Assembly (NCBI GenBank): GCA_011524855.1
Contig: WTJK01000040.1
Coordinates: forward strand, 7,641-61,498
Reading direction: 5' to 3'
Length of the DNA: 53,858 nt
DNA from: Methanobacteriota archaeon
GTDB taxonomy: Archaea > Thermoplasmatota > Poseidoniia > Poseidoniales > Poseidoniaceae
Shown here piece after piece: positions 7,691-15,885 of this stretch; positions within the stretch are counted from its first letter, which is position 1, and every line of letters begins with the position of its first letter. A model generated the notes under the pieces. The model searched no databases and was not told where the DNA came from. It saw only the letters and a list, made by a program, of their open reading frames with translations. The translations under genes were made by a program, and so were the position numbers.

Positions 7691-8392
7691 TCATCGAGCG
7701 GGCGTTGGAAACACCTTCCGTGTGATCAGTTTTCTCAATATCTCCCATCCGTCTGCGGTCGACCCCAACTTCGCCTCACCAAGCCGGACGCTGTAACGAA
7801 TGGGAACGTAGCCGAACGACACCCTGTGATGCACCATGCTGGCGTACATTTCGGCCTCGAGTTCGAACGAGACGCTGTTAAGTTTCATCCGGGTGATGGC
7901 CGAGGCCGTCATGGCCCAATAACCCGAACACAGGTCGAGGGTGGTGTGGCCGTAAAGCGCGGTGGCGGTCCAGGTGAGCAGGTGATTGCCGACGAAATTC
8001 AACCGCGTCATTGCGCCGTCATCGATGCGACCACCCAACCGATCGCCGATGACAACATCCCATTGCTCCAAACGGTCGACCAGCCTGATCATGTCGCCGG
8101 GTGCGTACGTGCCGTCAGCATCCAACATCACCACCACGTCGGCGTTCATGGCCAAGGCTCGTTCAAATCCTTGGCGAATCGCGCTGCCTTTGCCCGCTTC
8201 CGTCTGGACCAGTACCTGCACGCCGTGTTCGTCTGCGACCGACATGGAGCCGTCGGTGCTGTGACCGTCCACCACCAGAACCGAAGTGCGGTAGTTACGG
8301 GTGACCAACTCGTCGGTTGGAAGACGTTCCAGCACCCATCGCAAGCCCAGCGCTTCGTTGAGCACGGGCAACAACACGACGAGGTGGTTCAC
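7691..8392 (-). CDS. Family 2 glycosyltransferase (dolichol-phosphate sugar transferase-like)
   Basis: 233 aa from a GTG start at 8392. The N-terminus LVVLLPVLNEALGL is the classic GT2 nucleotide-sugar fold opening. VVVMLDADGTY carries the DxD metal site, and GDRLGG plus the LDLCSGYWAM segment match polyprenyl-phosphate mannosyl/glucosyltransferases. No ATG lies at the N-terminus of the homologous region: the only upstream ATGs lie inside the preceding gene, so GTG is the best start. No membrane helices are evident. The upstream gene encodes a polytopic GT-C-like protein; a GT2 supplying a polyprenol-linked sugar to a GT-C partner is a known arrangement in protein glycosylation, and that partnership is inferred here. 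Confidence 0.85.
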   Translation of the reverse strand: MNHLVVLLPVLNEALGLRWVLERLPTDELVTRNYRTSVLVVDGHSTDGSMSVADEHGVQVLVQTEAGKGSAIRQGFERALAMNADVVVMLDADGTYAPGDMIRLVDRLEQWDVVIGDRLGGRIDDGAMTRLNFVGNHLLTWTATALYGHTTLDLCSGYWAMTASAITRMKLNSVSFELEAEMYASMVHHRVSFGYVPIRYSVRLGEAKLGSTADGWEILRKLITRKVFPTPAR

Positions 8393-8438
8393 GACAAGCC
8401 CCAACGAGCCCTCAGGGTGCGGAGGTTTAATCCTGCGC

Positions 8439-10748
8439 TCATCGCCATTCCGTCCAGTGCCACCGCACACCGGTGGAGTCCCAAAGCACGTTGTCTCGGC
8501 CGGACAATCCCATGGGATTGAGCCACGAACGGGGCGCATCGGCTTCCCAATCAACGGTCAACCGTTGAATGGCGTTTGAGGCATCGAGGTCCATGCAGGT
8601 TCGGTGGAACCCTGCGTCCGTTCGCATGCTGTAGATAGGACGCTCCGTTCCCTGGTCGGGTTGGATCGACCAAGGTTCAACCTCCCCTACCACCTCGTAG
8701 ACAACGCACAACCGGGAAGGTGCCCACAAACGGCTGGGGGTGGCCGGTCGAGTCAACTGGACCGTGTCATCCTCGCTTTCCTGTGTGAAGGCACGTGTGT
8801 CGCCCAAGCCAAGCGGATCCCTGAACCGGTGGTCACGCCACGGGTCAGGTCGCTCGTCGCACGCCTCGCAATGTTCGTGCGTAAGGGCCACTTGTTCCAC
8901 CACGTGTCCCGATCCGTTCGGTACATGGCGCCAGAGAACCGCACCATCGGCATGATCGAGTTCTTCCCAGTACGGCGATGAAGCAAGCGTCCACTGCATC
9001 GACCCGAGGGGTGAGGTCAAGGCGTGCATCATGTTGTGTTCCTGCATGTAGGTCAGGTTGTCGTAATGGATCGCCAACGAGGCATTGCCGTGTTCGCTTT
9101 GGTCGATGTGAACCAGTCCCAGCGAGGGGATGCTCGTGGTCAAGACGCCTTCGGGTGCGTTCCAAACATAGCCCCAATGCATGTTTTCGGTGTAGACCGT
9201 GCCCTCGAGACCCTCCAACACGCCACGGAGCTCCAAGTCACCGGGGCTCACCGCCCAGAGCTCTTCGTGTTCATCCAACATCAAGGCCACGCTCCCGGCC
9301 ATCCCTGCACCGAGGACCACTGCTGCGATCATCATCGCCGAGACACCGTCTGGAACACGGAACGTGACGAGCGGTTCGTCCGGGTCCAGCGCAGACAGAC
9401 GGCTGGACGGTGACCACCACAGGGCCACCAGTGCCGCCAACGGGACATGGAACGCATGCAACGCCATGGAATACAGGGTATAGGAAAGCAGCGAGAGCAC
9501 CGGGACGTGCTGGAGCCCTTCGATGAGGTGAACCAGCGACAGCACCCAAAGCATGGCAAACCACGTGATGAGGATGCGCCCCTCCAGGGATTTTCGAAGG
9601 AACACGGCGGCCCACATCGCCAGCACGATGAGCGGTCCGTTGTAGACCAGCATCGGCAGGCCGCCCTGCCACCCGTATTCGGAAAACACCGCTTCATCGA
9701 ACAGCCGAGGAGCGAAGACCAACAGGGCCACGCCGAATCCCAACGTGATCAGGCCGGCCGTCACGTAGGCCATGGTTCGAAGCAACGCGAGCGTGTCTTC
9801 GTCCTCAATGCGAATGCTCTGGAGCACGTGGCTCAACATCAACAGGGCGAGGTAGATGGCGCCGGTGGGGTGAACGAGCCCCACGGAGATGACGGCGAGC
9901 ACCAACCCAATCGTATGATGGCGATGACGGTCGTGCGTGGGCCGCAACAGCACCAACAGCCCGACCACCAAACCGAGTTGGCTTGTGACGCTCGGGTAGC
10001 CCGAATCGAACACTTTGGCGAAGAGTGCAAGCCCAAACCCCATGGCCAGCATGGCCTGGCCCCCGGCACCGTAGCGATCGAGCGCTCCCATCAACCCGAG
10101 CAACAACGCAAACAGCGCGTAGTGCCCCAGCACAAACACCGCTCGACCGGCATCGGCCGACGAGGTGACGACCACCCATCCGGCGAGTGAAGGAAAAGCG
10201 GGGGGGTACGTCCAGAACCCTTCGTTGGTTCCAGCGAGTGAAAAATCTCCCACCACAGCCGTTTGCTGCGCCAACATGGCGAAACCGACCCAGTCCACGC
10301 CAAAAGGAATCGATTGAAGCATCGGGCTGAGCAACGCCAGGAGGGCCAAGGCCGTCCCCAACACCATCAAGGGAACGTTGCGGGCCTCACGAATCAGCCG
10401 CTGCTGTTCGGCCTCGACCTCCACCGAGGGGCTGATTTCCTCAAGATCGACACCGTTCATGGCGGCTTCCAACCGTTGCCACCTCGTCCATTGAGCGACT
10501 TCCACATGTCGAACGTGGATCAAGCGGTAGGCCACCACGTTCAATCCCACGAGGCTCAACCCGAGCGCCCAAGGTGACCAATGCCCCAACGCCAGCCAAC
10601 CCCCTGACACGCCGAGCAACAACAGCAACCCAAGCGCCGGTGTCAACAACGCCTTGCGCCAACGGTCCCCGCTTCCGTCAAGCACGGTGGCGAGCGCCCA
10701 ACCTGGCATCAGGCTGGGCAAGATCACCCACGCCAGCGTGCCGAACAT
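8439..10748 (-). CDS. Polytopic membrane protein, GT-C glycosyltransferase-like
   Basis: 769 aa from the ATG at 10748; an in-frame TTG exists at 10763. About a dozen hydrophobic segments span residues ~1-480. A soluble, Trp- and acid-rich C-terminal domain of about 290 residues follows. The extracytoplasmic-looking stretch GVDWVGFAMLAQQ ... FWTYPPAFPSLAGW resembles the acidic first loop and YPP features of GT-C polyprenyl-phosphate-sugar transferases and DUF6541-like proteins. A direct family match is not certain. It lies 46 bp upstream of the GT2 gene on the same strand, which supports a joint surface-glycosylation role. The C-terminal domain would face outside by the positive-inside pattern, but topology is not computed. 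Confidence 0.7.
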   Translation of the reverse strand: MFGTLAWVILPSLMPGWALATVLDGSGDRWRKALLTPALGLLLLLGVSGGWLALGHWSPWALGLSLVGLNVVAYRLIHVRHVEVAQWTRWQRLEAAMNGVDLEEISPSVEVEAEQQRLIREARNVPLMVLGTALALLALLSPMLQSIPFGVDWVGFAMLAQQTAVVGDFSLAGTNEGFWTYPPAFPSLAGWVVVTSSADAGRAVFVLGHYALFALLLGLMGALDRYGAGGQAMLAMGFGLALFAKVFDSGYPSVTSQLGLVVGLLVLLRPTHDRHRHHTIGLVLAVISVGLVHPTGAIYLALLMLSHVLQSIRIEDEDTLALLRTMAYVTAGLITLGFGVALLVFAPRLFDEAVFSEYGWQGGLPMLVYNGPLIVLAMWAAVFLRKSLEGRILITWFAMLWVLSLVHLIEGLQHVPVLSLLSYTLYSMALHAFHVPLAALVALWWSPSSRLSALDPDEPLVTFRVPDGVSAMMIAAVVLGAGMAGSVALMLDEHEELWAVSPGDLELRGVLEGLEGTVYTENMHWGYVWNAPEGVLTTSIPSLGLVHIDQSEHGNASLAIHYDNLTYMQEHNMMHALTSPLGSMQWTLASSPYWEELDHADGAVLWRHVPNGSGHVVEQVALTHEHCEACDERPDPWRDHRFRDPLGLGDTRAFTQESEDDTVQLTRPATPSRLWAPSRLCVVYEVVGEVEPWSIQPDQGTERPIYSMRTDAGFHRTCMDLDASNAIQRLTVDWEADAPRSWLNPMGLSGRDNVLWDSTGVRWHWTEWR

Positions 10749-10821
10749 CGTGTCCGCCCACAACGATGCATGCTTTCATGATTCTGCGAAACCTCTTGGT
10801 CCCCGGCCCCCAGCCCGCCTC

Positions 10822-11439
10822 ATGGACGGTGAAGCGGGGTTTCATCCGGCTGTGATCTTCGATGAACCGTATTGGGTGCACGATTTCACCCGTCCTCCCG
10901 CCGACGGTTGGGTCTGCCCGTACCCTTTTTCGGTGGGCCGGTACGACGAACCGAGGCCGTGGATGTACACCGATGATCTGTTTGGAGGTGTACGCCATCA
11001 CCACGTTGGGCTTGACCTCGGAGCGCCGGCGATGACACCGATTCACGCCTGTTGGGACGGCGAGGTCTGGTCGACGGGCGTGAACGATGAACCGGGTTCG
11101 TACGGCCCCACCCTCATCACGGTTCACGAAGCCCCGCTCCCATCGGCCGTCGGTGAACCACCATCGGGTCCCCCCGTCCGGTTTTTTGTTCTCTATGGCC
11201 ACCTTCACGGCGACAGTCTCGCCACCATGTCGGTTGGGCAAACCGTTCGTCGAGGCGAGATCATCGGTCGGTTGGGTACCGAAGATGAAAACGGAGGTTG
11301 GCCGCCACACGTGCACATCCAGATGGCGCTGGAGGAGCCAGCGGTGTGCGACCTTCCAGGGGTGGTGTCCCCGGAGGAGCGGCAAGATGCGTTGAGCCGT
11401 TACCCCGACCCGCGTCTCATCTGCGGGCCGCTTTACTGA
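10822..11439 (+). CDS. M23/LytM-fold (duplicated hybrid motif) protein without signal peptide
   Basis: 205 aa. The zinc-ligand pattern of M23 metallopeptidases is visible: HHHVGLDLG (H-x3-D) near residues 61-69, then YGHLHGD, and PPHVHIQM (H-x-H) near residue 158. The barrel strands TPIHACWDGEV and VGQTVRRGEIIGRLG are typical of the lysostaphin-like beta domain. The ATG at 10822 follows a 73-nt gene-free gap after the divergent gene; the frame is open further upstream but overlaps it. There is no leader peptide or TM segment, so it seems cytosolic. Archaea of this kind lack murein, so a peptidoglycan hydrolase role is unlikely. Its 3' end overlaps the convergent isomerase gene by 7 bp. Confidence 0.75.
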   Translation: MDGEAGFHPAVIFDEPYWVHDFTRPPADGWVCPYPFSVGRYDEPRPWMYTDDLFGGVRHHHVGLDLGAPAMTPIHACWDGEVWSTGVNDEPGSYGPTLITVHEAPLPSAVGEPPSGPPVRFFVLYGHLHGDSLATMSVGQTVRRGEIIGRLGTEDENGGWPPHVHIQMALEEPAVCDLPGVVSPEERQDALSRYPDPRLICGPLY

Positions 11440-12530
11440 ACGCTGCTCAAGTGCGCTTTCAGAGCGTTGATGGGGCCGATGGCGGCCGGGTCCTTGCCGT
11501 GAAGCACGGCCAACGACAAGGACAGCCAATCCATCACAAGGCAATGGTAGAGAAGTGCTTCCAGCAACGAAGGCCCCTCGCCAGCAAGGTTCCATGCCGT
11601 TTCCGTGGTGGTGTGGGCCACCATCCAATCGATGCGTTGTTGAACACGTGGGTGCATGCCATCCCACGTCAGAAACAGCAGCGCTTGATTCGGCACATCA
11701 GGGTCTTGGTCGTCACCAACCCCGCCCCACGCCACGCTTTCGTTGTGGTTCATTTCGGGGACGACGCCCGGTCGGACGAAGCGAGAAGCGTTCTCGTTGA
11801 ACTGGTTCTTGAGTCGGTTGAGCACAGGGGCCAGCTCGGTGGGCCCAAGAGCCGCAATCGGGCGCTCAACAAGCGCAGCGGCCAAGAGCGCCACGTCACC
11901 CTCCGGCTGTTGAACAACATCGAACTGCTCGTTGTGTGCTTGCAACCGCTGGAGCATGGCAGCACGCTGTTCGGGTTCTTGTCCTTCCATGAGGCCGAGG
12001 TGCTCCAACAAGGCCAGTTGGCGACTGAAGAGGTGGCCGAAGGCCGTGCGAGGGGGTTGGCCGCCAACGGAAGGAATGAGGTGGCACCGTTCGTTCAATT
12101 CAGCCAAACCGGCGAGGTGGCCACCGGTAGCAATCACCACAACGGTGGCGCCTTGGCGCAGGGCTGCTTCGGTCGCAGCAATGGTTTCCTCGGTGTTCCC
12201 GCTGTGGCTCGTGGCGATGACCAGGTGGTTCGGGTTCCACCAAGCCGGGAGGCTGTAGTCGCGATGAACGTGAACCGGGCATCGGCCTTGCTGTGCGGCG
12301 AGGGAGGCGAGGAAATCACCTCCAGCGGCGCTGCCGCCCATCCCCAAACACAGCACACCCTGCCAGGATTGAGCGGCCACTCCCTCCAGCCAAGGGCAGG
12401 TCGATGGACCCACGGCGGCAAAGCCTCGTTCAAGATCCTCGACGAATCGGCGGGTGAACCCAACCATGCCTTCGCCATCAAGGGCGTCAAAAAGGTCCAC
12501 CAGCGAGGGCTCGTTTTCAGTTGGGATCAT
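11433..12530 (-). CDS. Bifunctional phosphoglucose/phosphomannose isomerase
   Basis: 365 aa. It is the archaeal PGI/PMI of the SIS-fold family, interconverting fructose-6-P with glucose-6-P and mannose-6-P. Visible features are GMGGSAAGGDFL near the N-terminus, the SIS phosphosugar motif TSHSGNTEETIA, and EMNHNE, which contains the catalytic Glu region. The ATG at 12530 overlaps the NMD3 stop as ATGA, showing translational coupling; longer in-frame starts would lie deep inside NMD3. Mannose-6-P would feed surface glycan synthesis (compare the glycosyltransferases at 7691-10748). Confidence 0.88.
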   Translation of the reverse strand: MIPTENEPSLVDLFDALDGEGMVGFTRRFVEDLERGFAAVGPSTCPWLEGVAAQSWQGVLCLGMGGSAAGGDFLASLAAQQGRCPVHVHRDYSLPAWWNPNHLVIATSHSGNTEETIAATEAALRQGATVVVIATGGHLAGLAELNERCHLIPSVGGQPPRTAFGHLFSRQLALLEHLGLMEGQEPEQRAAMLQRLQAHNEQFDVVQQPEGDVALLAAALVERPIAALGPTELAPVLNRLKNQFNENASRFVRPGVVPEMNHNESVAWGGVGDDQDPDVPNQALLFLTWDGMHPRVQQRIDWMVAHTTTETAWNLAGEGPSLLEALLYHCLVMDWLSLSLAVLHGKDPAAIGPINALKAHLSSVQ

Positions 12531-13600
12531 GCTGCATCCTCCTGCTCGTCCAAACCCATCCATGGAAGGGCCATCCACTCGCCGTCCACACGTGCGATTA
12601 AGCCTTGCCGGCCAGGCGTGTGGTCGAAGGGAAGGCGAACGGACTCCATCGTCCACGTGTTCGGGTCGAGAAACTCCCCAACCGAGGCGTCCTCGTTGAT
12701 GAACGGCACACGAAGCATGGCTGAGCGTTGAGCAACCACGCTGGCTTGCTCGAGGTCTCGCCACGTTGCTCCTGTCCGCTCACGCCGGTCCACACGCTCC
12801 AAGACCGCGCCTTCCTTGGTCCACGTTGAGGGTCGCCAATGGTGATGGCGCCAGTGAACCAAATCGCCGATTTCATAACCGGGTTTGCGGTAGAGCAAGG
12901 TCAATCGCGTCACGTCCACACCGTCCTTGCGGCCCACCGTCGTGTTGGTTTCCACGGTCATGCCGCCGTATTCATCCACCAAATGGCGACCCCATGCCCG
13001 TGCCAATCCTTTGCTGCCCAACACGACATCGTACCCACCGGTGACGGGTCCTTCGTTCGTGATGAAAAACATCGGATCATCCGACAACTTTGCAAGCACT
13101 TCATCAAGCGTGGTCCGCAATTTGGTGAATTCTTCTTCGGAAAGGCGACGACCGCTCGACCGAAGTTGGACGGTGGCTTCGAAGTAATTCCCTGCGCGTC
13201 GCGTGCAGGTCAAGCACACGCCGTTGGCCATTCTGGCGCGCATGGTGTGCTCCTCTTGGTACAGGAGTTCATCGATGACCCCCTCGATTTGGATGTGGAG
13301 CAGGGTGTGACGGTCTGACACCTTCACGGGCTCCATCGCCAACTGGATGTCTTCGGCCCGCTCGTGAACGCCAAGGTGACGGTGAAGCAACTCGTCCCAA
13401 ATGTCCGCTTCCTTCGTTGCTTCCCATTTTCCATCGAGCTCCACGATGCCGCAACGAGCGCATCGGACCCATGGCACGTTTTCTGGTACGGTGGCGAGGG
13501 TGGTGCGAACGCGAACACACGATTCACACATGCGGTCGCCGAAGAGAGGAGGGTCTGCGCCGCAGACCAAACAAAACTCACCGCCCAATCGACCGCTCAT
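12527..13600 (-). CDS. nmd3: NMD3 family ribosome-associated zinc protein
   Basis: 357 aa. The N-terminus has three C-x2-C pairs (C10/C13, C25/C28, C47/C50), as in NMD3, followed by the family segment NGVCLTCTRRAGNYFEATVQLR. Eukaryotic NMD3 is the 60S export adaptor that binds the ribosomal subunit interface. Archaeal NMD3 has no nuclear role and probably acts in large-subunit maturation or as an anti-association factor. It lacks the eukaryotic export tail and ends in an eIF5A/OB-like region. It overlaps the isomerase start by 4 bp and lies downstream of the ccm genes. Confidence 0.85.
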   Translation of the reverse strand: MSGRLGGEFCLVCGADPPLFGDRMCESCVRVRTTLATVPENVPWVRCARCGIVELDGKWEATKEADIWDELLHRHLGVHERAEDIQLAMEPVKVSDRHTLLHIQIEGVIDELLYQEEHTMRARMANGVCLTCTRRAGNYFEATVQLRSSGRRLSEEEFTKLRTTLDEVLAKLSDDPMFFITNEGPVTGGYDVVLGSKGLARAWGRHLVDEYGGMTVETNTTVGRKDGVDVTRLTLLYRKPGYEIGDLVHWRHHHWRPSTWTKEGAVLERVDRRERTGATWRDLEQASVVAQRSAMLRVPFINEDASVGEFLDPNTWTMESVRLPFDHTPGRQGLIARVDGEWMALPWMGLDEQEDAA

Positions 13601-13660
13601 GCCCTGACCGTTGTGTGGTCAATGGGCGGGGCTTTCAACGTGTCCGTTGGGCCATGCCGC

Positions 13661-13825
13661 TCATGCCTGTTCTGCCTCACCGCTGTCGAGGCGGTCAAGT
13701 GCGGCTTCCATGGCATCGAGTCGGTCGGCCAGTCGTCGGCTGCGCACCACGACGGTGTAGGTCCACAGGCCAATGCCCACCACCATGCCGAAGTACCCCA
13801 CGGCCAAATACGTCATGCCTTCCAT
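13661..13825 (-). CDS. ccmD: CcmD-like 54-aa membrane peptide
   Basis: 54 aa: a single hydrophobic segment (residues ~6-27, including VGYFGMVVGIGLWTYTVVV), then RSRR and a charged amphipathic helix (LADRLDAMEAALDRLD). This is the size and plan of CcmD/CcdD: one TM helix, then a short cytosolic basic helix. The ATG overlaps the CcmC stop by one base (TAATG), so it is translationally coupled. CcmD releases holo-CcmE from CcmABC in system I cytochrome c maturation. Sequence conservation in CcmD is very low, so the call rests on size, topology and position. Confidence 0.72.
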   Translation of the reverse strand: MEGMTYLAVGYFGMVVGIGLWTYTVVVRSRRLADRLDAMEAALDRLDSGEAEQA

Positions 13826-14529
13826 TACGGGCCACCTCCGTCCATTCGTCGCTGCAGTTGAAGCAGCCGCTGTTCGCTGTTCGTGATGAGCATCGACGTC
13901 AGCATATGGCCGATGATCAGCACGGTGAAGGACACGGCGCCGACCAACAGGACGAGCCCCATGTCGCCGTTGATCGACCCCTCTTCGCCGGTGGCAACGA
14001 CGGGTCCGGGGTGTCGGATGGCCCAGATGCGTGTGGCAATGTAGGTGAACGGCACCAATACGAAGCCGTAGAGCCCGAAGCCAGCAAAGGTGTCACGGGT
14101 TTCAATGCCATCGGGTTGGCTGGCACGCCCAAGCACCAGGTAGACCGCCAACAGGGTAAGGAGGCCGAAGGTGTTGAGGCGAACATCGCTCCAATCCCAC
14201 GGCGTTCCCCACTCTGCTGCACCCCACACACAGCCGGACCAAACGGTGATCAGGCCGGTAGCCAGGCCGGCTTCAGCGCCCGCCACATGGAGTCGCCACA
14301 TCCGTTCTGAACGCTTGAACAACCATCCGGCTGACCCCAAGAACAACGCTCCGAAGGCAATGAATGCCGCCCATGCCGCTGGGACGTGCCAGTAGAAGAT
14401 GCGTTGAGCGGCAGGTGATTCGAACGCATCAAGGGAGACACTGGGTGCCCACAAAAGGGCCAACAGCAGTGTGCTTGTGATGCCAAGAAAGCCGATGAGA
14501 AGGAGGGCTTCTCCCACTCGGACCTTCAT
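13825..14529 (-). CDS. ccmC: CcmC, heme handling protein for cytochrome c maturation
   Basis: 234 aa with six hydrophobic segments. The heme-handling Trp-rich motif appears as WGTPWDWSDVRLN, corresponding to the WGT-W-WDxRLT motif of CcmC/CcmF. RIFYWHVPAAWAAF in the first third matches the conserved HVP(S/A)AW stretch with one of the two heme His; a second His lies in the loop near residue 172 (WAIRHPG). The ATG at 14529 is chosen because homology begins there; the frame is open upstream into the CcmAB gene. The gap to CcmAB is 41 bp and the stop overlaps ccmD by one base. Confidence 0.9.
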   Translation of the reverse strand: MKVRVGEALLLIGFLGITSTLLLALLWAPSVSLDAFESPAAQRIFYWHVPAAWAAFIAFGALFLGSAGWLFKRSERMWRLHVAGAEAGLATGLITVWSGCVWGAAEWGTPWDWSDVRLNTFGLLTLLAVYLVLGRASQPDGIETRDTFAGFGLYGFVLVPFTYIATRIWAIRHPGPVVATGEEGSINGDMGLVLLVGAVSFTVLIIGHMLTSMLITNSEQRLLQLQRRMDGGGP

Positions 14530-14570
14530 ATCGGAGGGCACTGATGCGACCTTCTTGAAGGTGGTTGTCC

Positions 14571-15800
14571 TCAAGCCAACCAATCGACGAGGAGGGCATA
14601 GGGCAACAGCAGCACCGGCGTGAACAGGCCCACGAACACCGCCTGAGGTCGGGCGAGGCGTCGCACCGAACGCTGCAAGAAACCCATCGACCATGCAACA
14701 ACCGCACTCAGGCCAGCTCCCGCCGCGATGTATCGAAGGTCGATGCCGCCGGTCAGGGCGATGCCGGCGAGCAGGGTGAAGGCGGCGCCCAATGCTGCGA
14801 TCAACGGTGTGCCGTGGGCGGTTCCCAGGCCAACAGCGAGGCGCCAGTCGTCGCACCGCTCTTCGCGGCCCAGACTTGCCATGGCTTCGCCTACCAACCC
14901 AGCGGCTGCGGCTGGAGCGAGCATGAGCGCCAGCGTCTGGGAAGCGCTCAGGCTGGTTTCGATGTCCCCCAGAACCAACAGGACGCCAAGCGTGAGCAGG
15001 GCAGCAACCCCGTTGATGGACAACCAGGCCTGTGTTCTCAGGTGTTGACGGCGGCCGAAACGCCCCCCGCTTTCCGTCGTGAGCGGTTCGGTGGCAACGG
15101 GTTGCAGCGAAGACGTAGGTTCCCCACTATCGGGGGGAGAGGTCGATGCTTGAAGTTGGAGGCTGGCCATGTCAAAGGTGTGCGTGCACGTCTGCACCAC
15201 CTCCTCGATGTGGCTGGACACCAGCAACGCATGGCCGCGCCGGGTCAACTCGTTCATCCACGTCAGGGTCTGTGCACGAGCGGCGGCATCCAAGCCCGTG
15301 GTCGGCTCGTCCAACAGCACCAAGCCCGGCGAGGGTGCGACGAACGCAGGAAGGAGTCCAGCGAGCACGGCGACTTTTCTGGCTTGACCCTCGGAGAGGT
15401 GGGCGATGAGATCGTGCCGTCGATGCTCCAGCTTGAACCGTTCCAGCCAGGGTTGGAGGTCGGTTTGGCGCCCCACCGAGGACATCGCAGTGCGAAGGTG
15501 CTCTTCGATGGTCTCGCTACCCATCGCACCGTTGCGTTGCAACGTCAGCCCGTGCAGCGTGGTGCTGACGGCTCGAGCACCATCGGGTCGAACGACCGCG
15601 ATGTTGTCATGGCGGATTTCGCCCTGTTCGAGGGTGAGCAAGCCAGCACAGGCTTCGAGGAGGGTGGATTTCCCACTGCCGTTGGGGCCGACAAGGACGG
15701 CGGATTGGCCGCCATCGAGGGCGAGGTTGCACTCGGAGAGCACGATGTCCATGCCTCGGCGGACCGTGATGCGGTCCACCTCCAGCATCGTGTTCGCCAT
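14571..15800 (-). CDS. ccmAB: CcmA-CcmB fusion, heme ABC exporter
   Basis: 409 aa. Residues 1-205 are an ABC ATPase: Walker A GPNGSGKST (38-46), signature LSEGQ (135-139), Walker B plus D-loop LVLLDEPTTGLD (160-171), H-switch near SSHIEE. After a polar linker (206-245), residues ~246-409 hold five or six hydrophobic segments and the segment LAPAAAAGLVGEAMASLGREERCDDW, which resembles the CcmB core. In known system I clusters CcmA and CcmB are separate proteins of about 200 and 220 aa; here the permease half is slightly short (about 165 aa). With CcmC and CcmD downstream it would form the CcmABCD complex that loads heme onto CcmE. CcmE and CcmF are not in the window. A TATA-like TTCATG about 26 nt upstream supports the ATG at 15800. 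Confidence 0.82.
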   Translation of the reverse strand: MANTMLEVDRITVRRGMDIVLSECNLALDGGQSAVLVGPNGSGKSTLLEACAGLLTLEQGEIRHDNIAVVRPDGARAVSTTLHGLTLQRNGAMGSETIEEHLRTAMSSVGRQTDLQPWLERFKLEHRRHDLIAHLSEGQARKVAVLAGLLPAFVAPSPGLVLLDEPTTGLDAAARAQTLTWMNELTRRGHALLVSSHIEEVVQTCTHTFDMASLQLQASTSPPDSGEPTSSLQPVATEPLTTESGGRFGRRQHLRTQAWLSINGVAALLTLGVLLVLGDIETSLSASQTLALMLAPAAAAGLVGEAMASLGREERCDDWRLAVGLGTAHGTPLIAALGAAFTLLAGIALTGGIDLRYIAAGAGLSAVVAWSMGFLQRSVRRLARPQAVFVGLFTPVLLLPYALLVDWLA

Positions 15801-15855
15801 GGCACCACCATCAGCGCTGCCCGCATGAACCCTCCTCTCGTCCGTTCACAATCGC

Positions 15856-15865
15856 CTTCAAATGC
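15856..15865 (+). promoter_or_regulatory. TATA-like box before the rhomboid gene
   Basis: CTTCAAATGC centred 26 nt before the ATG at 15886. This spacing favours 15886 over the in-frame ATG at 15862 as the start of the rhomboid gene. It resembles the TTCAAAAGG element before thioredoxin. Confidence 0.4.
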
Positions 15866-15885
15866 GGCGGCGCCCACCGTCACCC

